DNA from: Rikenellaceae bacterium
GTDB lineage: Bacteria; Bacteroidota; Bacteroidia; Bacteroidales; Rikenellaceae
Assembly: GCA_015060065.1 (NCBI GenBank)
Contig: SUZF01000004.1
Coordinates: 44,573 to 108,572 of the forward strand
DNA length: 64,000 nucleotides
Direction: 5' to 3'
Shown: positions 47,562-55,183 of the stretch, piece after piece
How positions within the stretch are numbered: position 1 is the first letter of the stretch
Layout of the letters: each line of letters opens with the position of its first letter
Notes under the pieces: model-generated
The model's database searches: none
Told to the model about the DNA's origin: nothing
What the model saw: the letters and a program-made list of their open reading frames with translations, nothing else
Translations under genes and position numbers: made by a program

Positions 47562-48509
47562 ATGAAAAAGGGACTTTTCATTTTGGTTGGAACAATTCTA
47601 TTGGGATTTTTACAATCCTGCACATCTGCGTCCCCCGAAGCGCTGGGAGAGAAGATTGCCCGAATGTATAACGATAGTTACAGCAAACTATCAGAAAATA
47701 TCAACAACATACATACTACATACGTCAAAAATTTTGACGGTAGCCAATTCACAACTCGCATAGAGGCTCGTGATAAGTTTAACTCGGCAATTGATCAAGC
47801 GATATTGGAGTATGAATCCGCATGCATAAAAGCCGAGACCGCATATCGTGAAGCCGAGCTGAAATTTACCGAAAACTACAACAAACTTTCACTTTTCCAG
47901 CAAGTGTTCAATCTGCACATAAAAGCAAATAATGTAAAAGAGTTGAAAAAGACGGCATACACCAATGCTCTCGTCGATAAATTGATAGCAACCATTATTC
48001 CGTCAGACCCCGTAGATGAAAAGATCAAACAAGACCTTGTCGGCCGCTCCATTCGAGAGCCACAAAATGGCTATAATGAAGGAAAAACCACATGGAATAT
48101 CGAAGAGGGAGAAGTTAAGTCGATGGAGGTCATAGAGAAAACAAAAGAAGATAACAATATCATCTATAAGTTGCATTTGGTTCTCAAAGCCAATGGTGGT
48201 GCTGTTGATGTCCGCTGTACTGCAAGATATGGACTTTCGGACTACGATGATGACTGGACAATTACCATGCTTACAACCGAGACATTTGATGTCGTAAAGA
48301 CCGGAAAATATGACGATTGTATAGAAGTTCAAAAAAGTAAATACATTGGGTATTCATTATTCAATAAGAGCGATTCGGCCCTTATGGTTGGTGGCGTTTA
48401 CTATTGGATGGGGAGTTGGCATAAATTCCAAACAACCATTGCCGGCAATGATGCGGGCTACATTATGTGTACTGACTATAAAATCCACTTTATCGAAATA
48501 CCATATTAG
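47562..48509 (+). CDS. Island lipoprotein of unknown function
   Basis: A 315-residue lipoprotein (lipobox FLQSC near residue 20). Residues about 25-150 are helical and charged (KIARMYNDSYSKLSENINN); the remainder is beta-rich, with KLHLVLKANGGAVDVRCTAR and YDDDWTITMLTTETFD. I recognise no family. The hairpin just upstream may set its expression apart from the tubulin/protease genes. Confidence 0.65.
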   Translation: MKKGLFILVGTILLGFLQSCTSASPEALGEKIARMYNDSYSKLSENINNIHTTYVKNFDGSQFTTRIEARDKFNSAIDQAILEYESACIKAETAYREAELKFTENYNKLSLFQQVFNLHIKANNVKELKKTAYTNALVDKLIATIIPSDPVDEKIKQDLVGRSIREPQNGYNEGKTTWNIEEGEVKSMEVIEKTKEDNNIIYKLHLVLKANGGAVDVRCTARYGLSDYDDDWTITMLTTETFDVVKTGKYDDCIEVQKSKYIGYSLFNKSDSALMVGGVYYWMGSWHKFQTTIAGNDAGYIMCTDYKIHFIEIPY

Positions 48510-48561
48510 TATCCAAACGATTATATAAACACTAATTTCAAACAATAACACCTATATATTT

Positions 48562-48939
48562 ATGGAAAATCAAAAGAACACAGAAGCTCTTGCAAATCAA
48601 GTATTGGCTTATGCCCACGATTTAATGCTCGCACAGAAAAAACCTGCATGGGAGGCAAAAAAGATATTGATTGAGCAGGGTTATGATGAAGGACTCGTGG
48701 AGACGATTGTCGCAAATGTTCAACAACAACGCGAAGCCAATATCAAGGCCGCCAAACGAAATATTACGATTGGTGCAATATGCTTATTCGGAGGCTTGAT
48801 TGTAACCATTGGCAGTTATGCCGTAGCAGTTGCAGCGAATGGTGGTCGATATGTCGCCACTTATGGTCTTATTATAATCGGCGCAATCCAGCTGATTCTC
48901 GGATTGGTTCAATACAACCGTTTCAAATATTGGAAATAA
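48562..48939 (+). CDS. Small two-helix membrane protein
   Basis: A 125-residue protein. The N-terminal 60 residues are a hydrophilic helical region with the phrase KKILIEQGYDEGLVETIVAN, similar in style to short UBA-like or YneF-like modules. Two membrane helices follow (about 72-92 and 98-116). The next gene starts four bases on, so both are probably translated together. Function unknown. Confidence 0.7.
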   Translation: MENQKNTEALANQVLAYAHDLMLAQKKPAWEAKKILIEQGYDEGLVETIVANVQQQREANIKAAKRNITIGAICLFGGLIVTIGSYAVAVAANGGRYVATYGLIIIGAIQLILGLVQYNRFKYWK

Positions 48940-48943
48940 AATT

Positions 48944-49414
48944 ATGAAATGTAATAATTGCAACTTCGAGAATCCTGACGGAGCAAAATTCTGTCAGGAG
49001 TGTGGCAGGGAACTGAAAACGACGGTTACTTGCCCAAAATGCCTTGCCGAATATGAGCAGGGAGCAAAGTTTTGTCAGCAATGTGGCACAAGTCTTACCG
49101 GAGCAACGGCAACCGAACAAGTAACCCCAAGCGTTGTTCCCCAACCGGAGCCAACACCGGCTCCTGCACCGGTCCCTGCTCCTACACCTGCACCTGCGCC
49201 TGCACCTGCGCCTGCGCCTGTGCCGACACCGGCACCTGCACCTGTACCGACCCCTGCACCTACACCTGTACCAGCTCCCGAACCTAAACCTCAAACTCGC
49301 GCCCACATTACACAAAACAACGCATGGGGGCGATTCCTGCTACTATTTTTAGGCATCTGGGCAGGTACCGTTTTACTAATATTGATAATAGCCTGGATTT
49401 TGGGCGGATTTTAA
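48944..49414 (+). CDS. Double zinc-ribbon membrane protein with Pro-Ala linker
   Basis: A 156-residue protein. Two CxxC...CxxC zinc ribbons occupy residues 1-50 (CNNCNFENPDGAKFCQECG and CPKCLAEYEQGAKFCQQCG). Residues about 65-113 are an almost pure alternation of proline with alanine, valine or threonine, and a C-terminal membrane helix lies at about 128-153 (FLLLFLGIWAGTVLLILIIA). The rigid linker would hold the zinc ribbons away from the membrane on the cytoplasmic side. Similar zinc_ribbon_2-plus-TM proteins are common regulators or adaptors of unknown partner. Confidence 0.78.
   Translation: MKCNNCNFENPDGAKFCQECGRELKTTVTCPKCLAEYEQGAKFCQQCGTSLTGATATEQVTPSVVPQPEPTPAPAPVPAPTPAPAPAPAPAPVPTPAPAPVPTPAPTPVPAPEPKPQTRAHITQNNAWGRFLLLFLGIWAGTVLLILIIAWILGGF
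49150..49281 (+). repeat. Imperfect hexanucleotide tandem repeat coding for the Pro-Ala linker
   Basis: About twenty degenerate copies of the unit CCTGCA/CCTGCG inside the zinc-ribbon gene. The length is likely to vary between strains by slippage while the frame is kept, since the unit is six bases. Confidence 0.8.
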
Positions 49415-49485
49415 TTCTATATAAACAACATCTTAATCGTCCACGCTTGCGTGGCAACATTTATTAACTCATAAAACTTAACATT

Positions 49486-49923
49486 ATGAAAACACGTAAC
49501 GGATTTATTACATTTTGGTTGTGGTTTATGATTATTGCCAACCTTTTCTCTGCTATCGTACTTATTCGTAATTTTGTAGCATCTTTCGATTTCCTTTTTG
49601 GTGATTTTAAGATTCTGACAATCATCTCCGTCATCAGCGGTGTATTTGGAAGCCTCTGCTACATAATCAGTGCAGCAAAACTCTTGAATTGGAAGAAATC
49701 CGGATTCCGTCTTATGATGACCGTAGCAATAATTCTAATGGGCGTGAATACTGCCGTATTCTTCCTTTTGGGCAAGGCAGCATCTGATGCCGGCATCGGA
49801 GGTGTTAGCTTCGGACCCAATACGCTCTACACAATTGCAGGAGGTATTTTGAGTCTGATAGTTTTACGAGCAATCCTCGGCATTAAGAAAGATGGTGTAA
49901 GTTGTTGGTCTCAACTCGAATAA
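49486..49923 (+). CDS. Four-helix membrane protein of unknown function
   Basis: A 145-residue protein with four hydrophobic segments (about 8-28, 42-62, 72-92 and 112-132), opening with TRNGFITFWLWFMIIANL. I recognise no family; small four-helix proteins beside zinc-ribbon proteins are common in Bacteroidetes. A short palindrome (CCACGC-TT-GCGTGG, 49441-49454) lies in the 71-base spacer before it. Confidence 0.65.
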   Translation: MKTRNGFITFWLWFMIIANLFSAIVLIRNFVASFDFLFGDFKILTIISVISGVFGSLCYIISAAKLLNWKKSGFRLMMTVAIILMGVNTAVFFLLGKAASDAGIGGVSFGPNTLYTIAGGILSLIVLRAILGIKKDGVSCWSQLE

Positions 49924-49978
49924 TTATATCAAAACGTCTGCGCTGTGGGCGGTTAAGATATATAAATAATTTCTCATC

Positions 49979-51127
49979 ATGGATACAGAAAAAATCAAAA
50001 GTCGAGGCAAAAAGTTAAAAATCATCCTTGATAGTGCAACATTTGCACTGTTGCTATCCATTGTACTGTTCTCTTACGAGATGATTAGCAGCACCAAGGA
50101 GACCGATGCGATTGTCGATAATCTTATGGAGATTCAAGGCTCGCTTTCCACGCGCTACTTGGGGCTTTTTCCGGAGTATATTGACAACATCAACAATTTG
50201 CTGAACAACACTATCGAAGAGCAGGGCAAATCCGAAATCAGAGATTCGGTTATCATCTTTGAGGATGTCCTCTACTATGGTATTCGCAGTGATGCAGAAG
50301 GGTTTCGTAAGATGATTGAAAATCTCGTAACCTTGACGAACAGCGGTTGCCACATAACTATTGCTTTTTACGCAGCAGATGGAATGCCATTCAAACAGAT
50401 GATTCGCGACAAACTCATCGAGCATGAATACAAGAAGCAATTTCGCGAAGATATGAATTCATACCTTGAACGTGTACATCTATTGAGGCGCGAAAGCGGT
50501 ATGCTTGATCGTGAATTGCCTCGCGCAGAACTTGATGAGAAGTTAAAGGAGTCGGTAAACAAGCACTTCAATAACTACTTGGCAGACAATCCTCATCGTG
50601 CTGATTCATTGCATCAGGTAGTACGAAACATTTATAGTTATCGATTGGTGGACTCAATTCTCAACCAACAATATTACGAGAAGACCTGCAACGCCAATCA
50701 TAAACGAATGGAGACAATGGTCAAAGGATTGCTGCAACCTCTACCACAAAAAGAGAATGCAGTTGATGCCACCACTCTGCGCGTGAATCAGTTATGTAGC
50801 GAATTGGACAAAATTAAGCAGCAGTATATGGACAAACCATATCATAATGTTACATACTCCGATTTCTACAATATGTATAAGGATATATCGCTTGCTATTT
50901 GCTCACTACTCAAACAGCAGCCAAACATCGAATTATTACCCCTTAACGAGAGTCTTATGATGTGTTGCTGGATGAGTTCGGTAAATGGCAAGGAACAGGC
51001 AATATTTGCATTCCCAAGCAAGTATTCGACCGACGAGATTGGATTTATATCGCAAGATGTTGCCATAGCACGCTATATTCGCACAATGCTCAAAGGTGTT
51101 AGGGAATCGCACACCAATATGCAATAA
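49979..51127 (+). CDS. Membrane-anchored helical protein of unknown function
   Basis: A 382-residue protein with one N-terminal membrane helix (about 20-40) followed by a mostly helical, charged domain. There is no cysteine motif or recognised catalytic signature. The orientation suggests a type II membrane protein with the long domain outside the cytoplasm, consistent with the other envelope proteins of the island. Function unknown. Confidence 0.65.
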   Translation: MDTEKIKSRGKKLKIILDSATFALLLSIVLFSYEMISSTKETDAIVDNLMEIQGSLSTRYLGLFPEYIDNINNLLNNTIEEQGKSEIRDSVIIFEDVLYYGIRSDAEGFRKMIENLVTLTNSGCHITIAFYAADGMPFKQMIRDKLIEHEYKKQFREDMNSYLERVHLLRRESGMLDRELPRAELDEKLKESVNKHFNNYLADNPHRADSLHQVVRNIYSYRLVDSILNQQYYEKTCNANHKRMETMVKGLLQPLPQKENAVDATTLRVNQLCSELDKIKQQYMDKPYHNVTYSDFYNMYKDISLAICSLLKQQPNIELLPLNESLMMCCWMSSVNGKEQAIFAFPSKYSTDEIGFISQDVAIARYIRTMLKGVRESHTNMQ

Positions 51128-51156
51128 AACTTGTCTAACATTCAAACTTAATTATT

Positions 51157-51555
51157 ATGAAAAAACTACTTTTTATCTTGGTATGTAGCGTAATGATGTT
51201 CGCCTGCGGCGATGCATTACAACAACAAATTGAGGTCGCTGCTCAACTTGTAAATAACTCTTGTCCACAGAAACTAAATGAGCAGATCACACTGACCAGC
51301 GTTCAAGCAAAACCAGGCTTGGTATTGGAGTACAACGCAACATTGAATAATGTTTTAGCAAAAGACCTCAACCTGTCAGAGAGCACAATGCTTCAACTCA
51401 AACAACAAATGTTGGATGCATTGAAGTTCGACCAACAAGCTTATAAGATGATTCAGAATGGTGTCTCTTACAAGTATAAATATTATGACTCAACCGGTCA
51501 GTTTGCCTATGAAGTAACAATATGTCAGGATGACTTAAAAAATATAGGAAACTAA
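51157..51555 (+). CDS. Small island lipoprotein
   Basis: A 132-residue lipoprotein (lipobox MFAC, cysteine near residue 17). The mature part has one helical stretch and a C-terminal pair of beta strands (MIQNGVSYKYKYYDSTGQFA). No family recognised. It lies 29 bases after its neighbour and 15 before the next gene. Confidence 0.65.
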   Translation: MKKLLFILVCSVMMFACGDALQQQIEVAAQLVNNSCPQKLNEQITLTSVQAKPGLVLEYNATLNNVLAKDLNLSESTMLQLKQQMLDALKFDQQAYKMIQNGVSYKYKYYDSTGQFAYEVTICQDDLKNIGN

Positions 51556-51570
51556 CAAACACTAAAATCC

Positions 51571-52479
51571 ATGAATAAATACATTGTAACATTTGTACAT
51601 ACTTATGCCAATTCAACCGGATTGCGCCTTGTTGTTAATGGCATAAATCGTGGCAAAGTACCATACGTTATCGAGTTACCCGAAGGCAACAATACCCTAC
51701 GACTCGAAAACAAGACTTTCGGCTTTGTGCTGCAAAGTACCGAGATTCAGTTACAGTTATATAGCAATGTCAATATCATAATTGATTTTTCGGGATTTTT
51801 CCTCCCGACAATCAAATGCAACGTCGTTCCGATTGACACCTCATTGCAGATGCCGAGTTATCAAACACAACCCACGGCAGTCACACCGTCTTCGGCAACC
51901 TCGTTTGTAACACCCTCTATGCCCTCTTCTGAAACTCCTTCGCAAGAGCAGATGAGAGCAGGCGATGTATGTCCGAGATGCAAAAGACGTAACTACATGG
52001 CAAGTGATGACCAATGCGCAAGTTTCTGCAAATGGTGCGGTGTGGTATTCGACAAAAATGGTGTTGTTAAAATGGACAACTATGGATTTGAATGTCATCA
52101 CCAACCCAAAAACTATTTCCGTAATGTCTGGGACGCATCAAATGTCGTAAAGATTGACACAACTCAATTGGAGTTGAACCACAAGTTTTTGAGTTACATT
52201 TTCAACAACTTTCCGGATTGTAAAATCGAGTCACGAGTTGCAGTTAAATCGTTTAATCCTTCTGCTCCGGAGTATTGTATGCCCATCAATTTTATGGTCA
52301 GCAAGGGAGAAAAAAAGGTTGCTGTACTACTCGTAGAATGGCGAAAAATAGGGCGTTATTCGTTGCTCGAAACCAACGAACAGTGCAAAGAGCATAACAT
52401 TTCGCCAATTATGTTCTTTGTCGATATGCCCAACGAAGAGGAGTACGTAGTAACTCAAATTCGCAAGCGTTTGGAATAA
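51571..52479 (+). CDS. Zinc-ribbon protein with N- and C-terminal domains
   Basis: A 302-residue protein without a signal peptide. Residues 1 to about 90 are a beta-rich domain (LRLVVNGINRGKVPYVIELP) that resembles PEGA-like segments. A Ser/Thr/Pro linker follows, then a zinc ribbon at about 131-153 (VCPRCKRRNYMA, FCKWCGVVF). The C-terminal 120 residues include EYCMPINFMVSKGEKKVAVL and end with VVTQIRKRLE, which has the flavour of a PD-(D/E)XK-like fold, but I cannot identify catalytic residues with confidence. It is the last gene before the RT cassette. Confidence 0.65.
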   Translation: MNKYIVTFVHTYANSTGLRLVVNGINRGKVPYVIELPEGNNTLRLENKTFGFVLQSTEIQLQLYSNVNIIIDFSGFFLPTIKCNVVPIDTSLQMPSYQTQPTAVTPSSATSFVTPSMPSSETPSQEQMRAGDVCPRCKRRNYMASDDQCASFCKWCGVVFDKNGVVKMDNYGFECHHQPKNYFRNVWDASNVVKIDTTQLELNHKFLSYIFNNFPDCKIESRVAVKSFNPSAPEYCMPINFMVSKGEKKVAVLLVEWRKIGRYSLLETNEQCKEHNISPIMFFVDMPNEEEYVVTQIRKRLE

Positions 52480-52490
52480 GCAAAATTTCA

Positions 52491-52625
52491 AGAGCGGGGA
52501 GTGCCTATCCGGCTCCTGTAAAGAATCCGGCATCGACAAGTACATGGTCGCGCAGGAGATCTGTCGGTGTATGATTCGGTATGGCAAAAGTCGCCATTTC
52601 AAAAGCGTCTCCCCGCTTCTTTTTT
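52491..52625 (+). ncRNA. Structured non-coding RNA candidate upstream of the reverse transcriptase
   Basis: The region is bounded by complementary arms AGCGGGGAG (52493-52501) and CTCCCCGCT (52609-52617); the 3' arm runs into TCTTTTTTT (52618-52625). Inner helices include CTCCTG (52513-52518) with CAGGAG (52553-52558), CGAC with GTCG, and ATGGC with GCCAT around a 7-base loop (52580-52596). ATCCGGC occurs twice (52508 and 52525). The region ends 12 bases before the RT start codon. A folded RNA closed by end-to-end pairing directly upstream of an RT is the layout of retron msr-msd RNAs and of some DRT RNAs. One frame is free of stops throughout, so a short peptide cannot be excluded. Confidence 0.6.
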
Positions 52626-52637
52626 CAAATTGAGAAG

Positions 52638-53852
52638 ATGTCGTTACTCAATTGTTTATTGTGTCACGAACATTGGATAAACTACTACGAATACGCGGTG
52701 CGCAACAGCCCGATATCATCCAGTAGTGAAGACGACTTGTTCAAGTTTATAAGGGACAAAGAGTATCTGCCCATAGCCACCAAGATTCTTGGAGGCGGGA
52801 CTCTTTCACACCCTTGTAAAAGGCTAATAAACAAGGTTGGAACCAACAAGAAACGTATTGTTTATACATTCAACCGAGAAGAGAATTACATCCTAAAATT
52901 CATCACCTTCATACTCATTCGCCAATACGATTATTGCTTTGCTGATAATCTCTACTCTTTCAGGGTTGATTGCGGTGCGAAGAGAGCGATAAACAGAATC
53001 GTCCGCACACACAACATCGACGACTATTACTCATACAAGGTCGATATAAGCAACTACTTCAACTCTATAAATATCGACAAGTTGTTGATTATGTTGCGCG
53101 GTATTTTTGCCGACGACGAGCATCTGTACAATTTCTTCGAAACTCTACTTCGTAACCCTTATATCGAATATAATGGCAAGATTATCGAGGAGGATGCAAA
53201 AGGTGTAATGGCAGGTAACCCAACGGCAGCATTTCTGGCAAATATCTACCTTTCCGGATTGGATAAGGCATTTCAAGATGCAGGAATTTTGTATTGCCGC
53301 TACTCGGACGATATTATAATCTTTGCCAAGAGCATGGCGGAAATTGCACAGCATAAAGAGTTTATAATCCACCATTTACGCTCGTTTGATTTAACCATTA
53401 ACCACAGCAAAGAGTTCCTAACCCTGCCGGAACAGCAGTGGGAATATCTCGGTTTTGCATATTGTAATGGCGACGTTGATATCAGCCCTATATCGCTACG
53501 AAAACTCAAAGCCCGAATGCGTCGAAAATCCGGAGCATTACTTCGGTGGCAACGCACCAAAAACAAGCCTGCCGAAGCCGCAGCAAGGGCCTTTGTCAAG
53601 AGATTGAATCGCAAACTTTATGACACATCGGACACCCACGAGACAAACTGGTCGAGATGGTATTTCCCGCTGATAACCACCGATAAAAGTTTGAAAGAGA
53701 TCGATAAATACACCCAGGAGTGCATAAGACACATAATAAGTGGCAGGCACTCCAAATCGAATTACAGATACACCTACCATCAAATCAAGCAGTTAGGCTA
53801 CAAAAGTTTGGTGCGCAATTGGTGGGCATATCACACCGAATCAAATAATTAA
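52638..53852 (+). CDS. Stand-alone reverse transcriptase, unassigned group
   Basis: A 404-residue RT-only protein. The ATG at 52638 is preferred over 52581 because the latter lies inside the folded RNA and gives a low-complexity N-terminus. Polymerase motifs are in order: YKVDISNYFNSI (first catalytic Asp), GVMAGNPTAAFLANIYL, and CRYSDDIIIFAKS (YxDD as YSDD, the other two Asp). The thumb region ends with NYRYTYHQIKQLGYKSLVRN. There is no endonuclease, no maturase X domain and no intron around it. Motif 4 lacks the SQ of diversity-generating RTs, and I see no retron VTG or NAxxH motif. It most resembles the unassigned (UG/defence-type) RTs. It lies 25 bases before the FGE-fold gene. Confidence 0.85.
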   Translation: MSLLNCLLCHEHWINYYEYAVRNSPISSSSEDDLFKFIRDKEYLPIATKILGGGTLSHPCKRLINKVGTNKKRIVYTFNREENYILKFITFILIRQYDYCFADNLYSFRVDCGAKRAINRIVRTHNIDDYYSYKVDISNYFNSINIDKLLIMLRGIFADDEHLYNFFETLLRNPYIEYNGKIIEEDAKGVMAGNPTAAFLANIYLSGLDKAFQDAGILYCRYSDDIIIFAKSMAEIAQHKEFIIHHLRSFDLTINHSKEFLTLPEQQWEYLGFAYCNGDVDISPISLRKLKARMRRKSGALLRWQRTKNKPAEAAARAFVKRLNRKLYDTSDTHETNWSRWYFPLITTDKSLKEIDKYTQECIRHIISGRHSKSNYRYTYHQIKQLGYKSLVRNWWAYHTESNN

Positions 53853-53877
53853 CTTACAAACCAATCAAATTTTTACT

Positions 53878-54714
53878 ATGAAAAAGAAATCAAACAAACA
53901 GGTGCAGAGGTCCGGCTTATTGAGATTGACGGCAATTATCGCTCTGCTGCTCTCCTCTATTCAAGTTGCCAACTCTCAAAACTATGTCGAGAATGCCGGT
54001 TGCGATTTGGGTATGAAGATGGTCTATGTCGAGGGTGGAACATTCACTATGGGCGCGACCTCGGAGCAGAGTGGCGAAGCCTCCTTCAATGAGTCGCTTA
54101 CGCATAGCGTAACCCTCGATTCATTTTATATTGGCGAGTGCGAGGTTACGCAGGCGCAGTGGCAGAAGATTATGGGTACAACCGTATATCAACAGCGCGA
54201 TAAAGTATATACAAGTTTGGCTATGAGTGGTGTTGGCGATTCACACCCGATGTATTACATTAGTTGGGAAGATGCTCAAAACTTCTGTCGCGAGTTGAGC
54301 GCGATAACGGGCAAGACCTATCTGTTGCCTACCGAGGCGCAGTGGGAGTATGCGGCACGTGGAGGCAAGCACAGCAAGGGTTATAAGTACAGCGGTAGTT
54401 ATACAATCGATGCTGTTGCTTGGTATTCTGACAATAGTGGTCTCGCAACCCATCCCGTGAAACAGAAGCAAGCAAATGAACTCGGATTGTATGATATGAG
54501 CGGAAATGTCTGGGAGTGGTGCAGCGATTGGTATGGGTTGTATAGTTCATCGAGCCATAACAACCCTACGGGAGCGAGTTCGGGTCGATATCGCGTCTTG
54601 CGCGGTGGTGGTTGGAACCACATTGCGCGGAACTGCCGTTCCTCGAATCGTAACCGCTATGCTCCTTCTGGCCGGCTTGATAACCACGGTTTCCGGGTTG
54701 TTTGTCTTCCATAG
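53878..54714 (+). CDS. Secreted FGE/SUMF1-fold protein with DGR-like variable C-terminus
   Basis: A 278-residue protein with a signal peptide (about residues 1-34). The SUMF1 (formylglycine-generating enzyme, C-type-lectin-like) fold is clear: MVYVEGGTFTMGATSEQSGE, CEVTQAQWQKIMG, WEDAQNFCRELS, PTEAQWEYAARGG and LYDMSGNVWEWCSDWYG. The catalytic cysteine pair of true FGE is missing near the end, so it is a binding rather than an oxidising version. The C-terminal block VLRGGGWNHIARNCRSSNRN to GFRVV is the arrangement used as variable domain in diversity-generating retroelements. Composition is closer to the host core than to the island, so it may have a separate origin. Confidence 0.85.
   Translation: MKKKSNKQVQRSGLLRLTAIIALLLSSIQVANSQNYVENAGCDLGMKMVYVEGGTFTMGATSEQSGEASFNESLTHSVTLDSFYIGECEVTQAQWQKIMGTTVYQQRDKVYTSLAMSGVGDSHPMYYISWEDAQNFCRELSAITGKTYLLPTEAQWEYAARGGKHSKGYKYSGSYTIDAVAWYSDNSGLATHPVKQKQANELGLYDMSGNVWEWCSDWYGLYSSSSHNNPTGASSGRYRVLRGGGWNHIARNCRSSNRNRYAPSGRLDNHGFRVVCLP
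54592..54711 (+). other. Candidate DGR variable repeat (VR) at the 3' end of the FGE-fold gene
   Basis: In this 40-codon stretch every codon at a position that is variable in FGE-type DGR proteins ends in C or T (for example AAC, CAC, ATT, CGC, TAT, GCT, TCT, GGC, CTT, GAT), as expected if each derives from an AAC/AAT template codon by adenine-directed mutation. Framework codons (GCG, CGG, TCG, CGG) are not restricted. No template repeat is present in the window. Confidence 0.5.
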
Positions 54715-54760
54715 TTTATTAAAAACGCCGGTTTTGGCATTATTACCTATCTACAAACAC

Positions 54761-54792
54761 AAAAGGCATCTCCTTGTGGAAGATGCCTTTTG
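54761..54792. terminator. Bidirectional terminator between the FGE-fold gene and the ribosomal block
   Basis: A perfect 11-bp stem AAAAGGCATCT (54761-54771) / AGATGCCTTTT (54781-54791), with T-rich flanks on both strands, between convergent genes. Confidence 0.9.
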
Positions 54793-54825
54793 TATTAAGC
54801 CCAAGGCTTAACTACAAGCGACGTT

Positions 54826-54975
54826 CTATTTCATAAACTCGCTAACCTGGTCGTTGGGAACGATTGCCTCCTTGAAGATGTAAGCACCCGTCTTCTCCGA
54901 CTTAACCATCTTGATACACTTGGTAAACTGCTTACCCGTACCGGTTTTAAGTGTTGCGACTACTTTCTTTGCCAT
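54826..54975 (-). CDS. DUF4295 small protein following rpmG
   Basis: A 49-residue basic protein beginning MAKKVVATLKTGTGKQFTKC. The sequence and position directly after L33 match the DUF4295 family of Bacteroidetes, which is probably ribosome-associated. It lies 11 bases after rpmG. Confidence 0.85.
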   Translation of the reverse strand: MAKKVVATLKTGTGKQFTKCIKMVKSEKTGAYIFKEAIVPNDQVSEFMK

Positions 54976-54986
54976 AACGCTAAATA

Positions 54987-55169
54987 CTATTTAATTTCAC
55001 GGTGTAATGTTACCCTCTTCAAGTACGGATTGTACTTCTTACGCTCCAAACGATCGGGGGTGTTCTTCTTGTTCTTGGTGGTAATGTAACGCGACATGCC
55101 GGCTACGCCACTCTCTTTTTGCTCGGTACATTCGAGGATGACCTGAACTCTGTTACCTTTCTTTGCCAT
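54987..55169 (-). CDS. rpmG: 50S ribosomal protein L33
   Basis: A 60-residue protein beginning [17 protein letters not shown], with [20 protein letters not shown] further on. It is the cysteine-poor form of L33 without the zinc-binding CxxC pairs. It lies 14 bases after rpmB. Confidence 0.96.
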   Translation of the reverse strand: MAKKGNRVQVILECTEQKESGVAGMSRYITTKNKKNTPDRLERKKYNPYLKRVTLHREIK

Positions 55170-55183
55170 TTTTCCTTAAAGAT

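Noticed and set aside
47585..47610. Short match (TTGGTTGGAACAA) to the variable repeat region, as a possible template
   Set aside because: Only about 13 bases match, it lies in a lipoprotein signal-peptide coding region, and the sequence diverges immediately.
49134..49290. CRISPR-like array suggested by the regular CCTGCA repeats
   Set aside because: The units are six bases with no unique spacers and code in frame for a Pro-Ala linker.
48923..49315. Arg/Cys-rich open frame on the minus strand
   Set aside because: It is the complement of the Pro-Ala linker repeats and overlaps a clear zinc-ribbon gene.
52491..52625. The RNA upstream of the RT as the template repeat of a diversity-generating retroelement
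   Set aside because: Compared with the 3' end of the FGE-fold gene it shows no shared framework sequence, which a template repeat must have.
52638..53852. Group II intron-encoded RT
   Set aside because: No maturase or endonuclease part, no intron ends or domain V-like hairpin nearby, and the upstream and downstream genes are intact.
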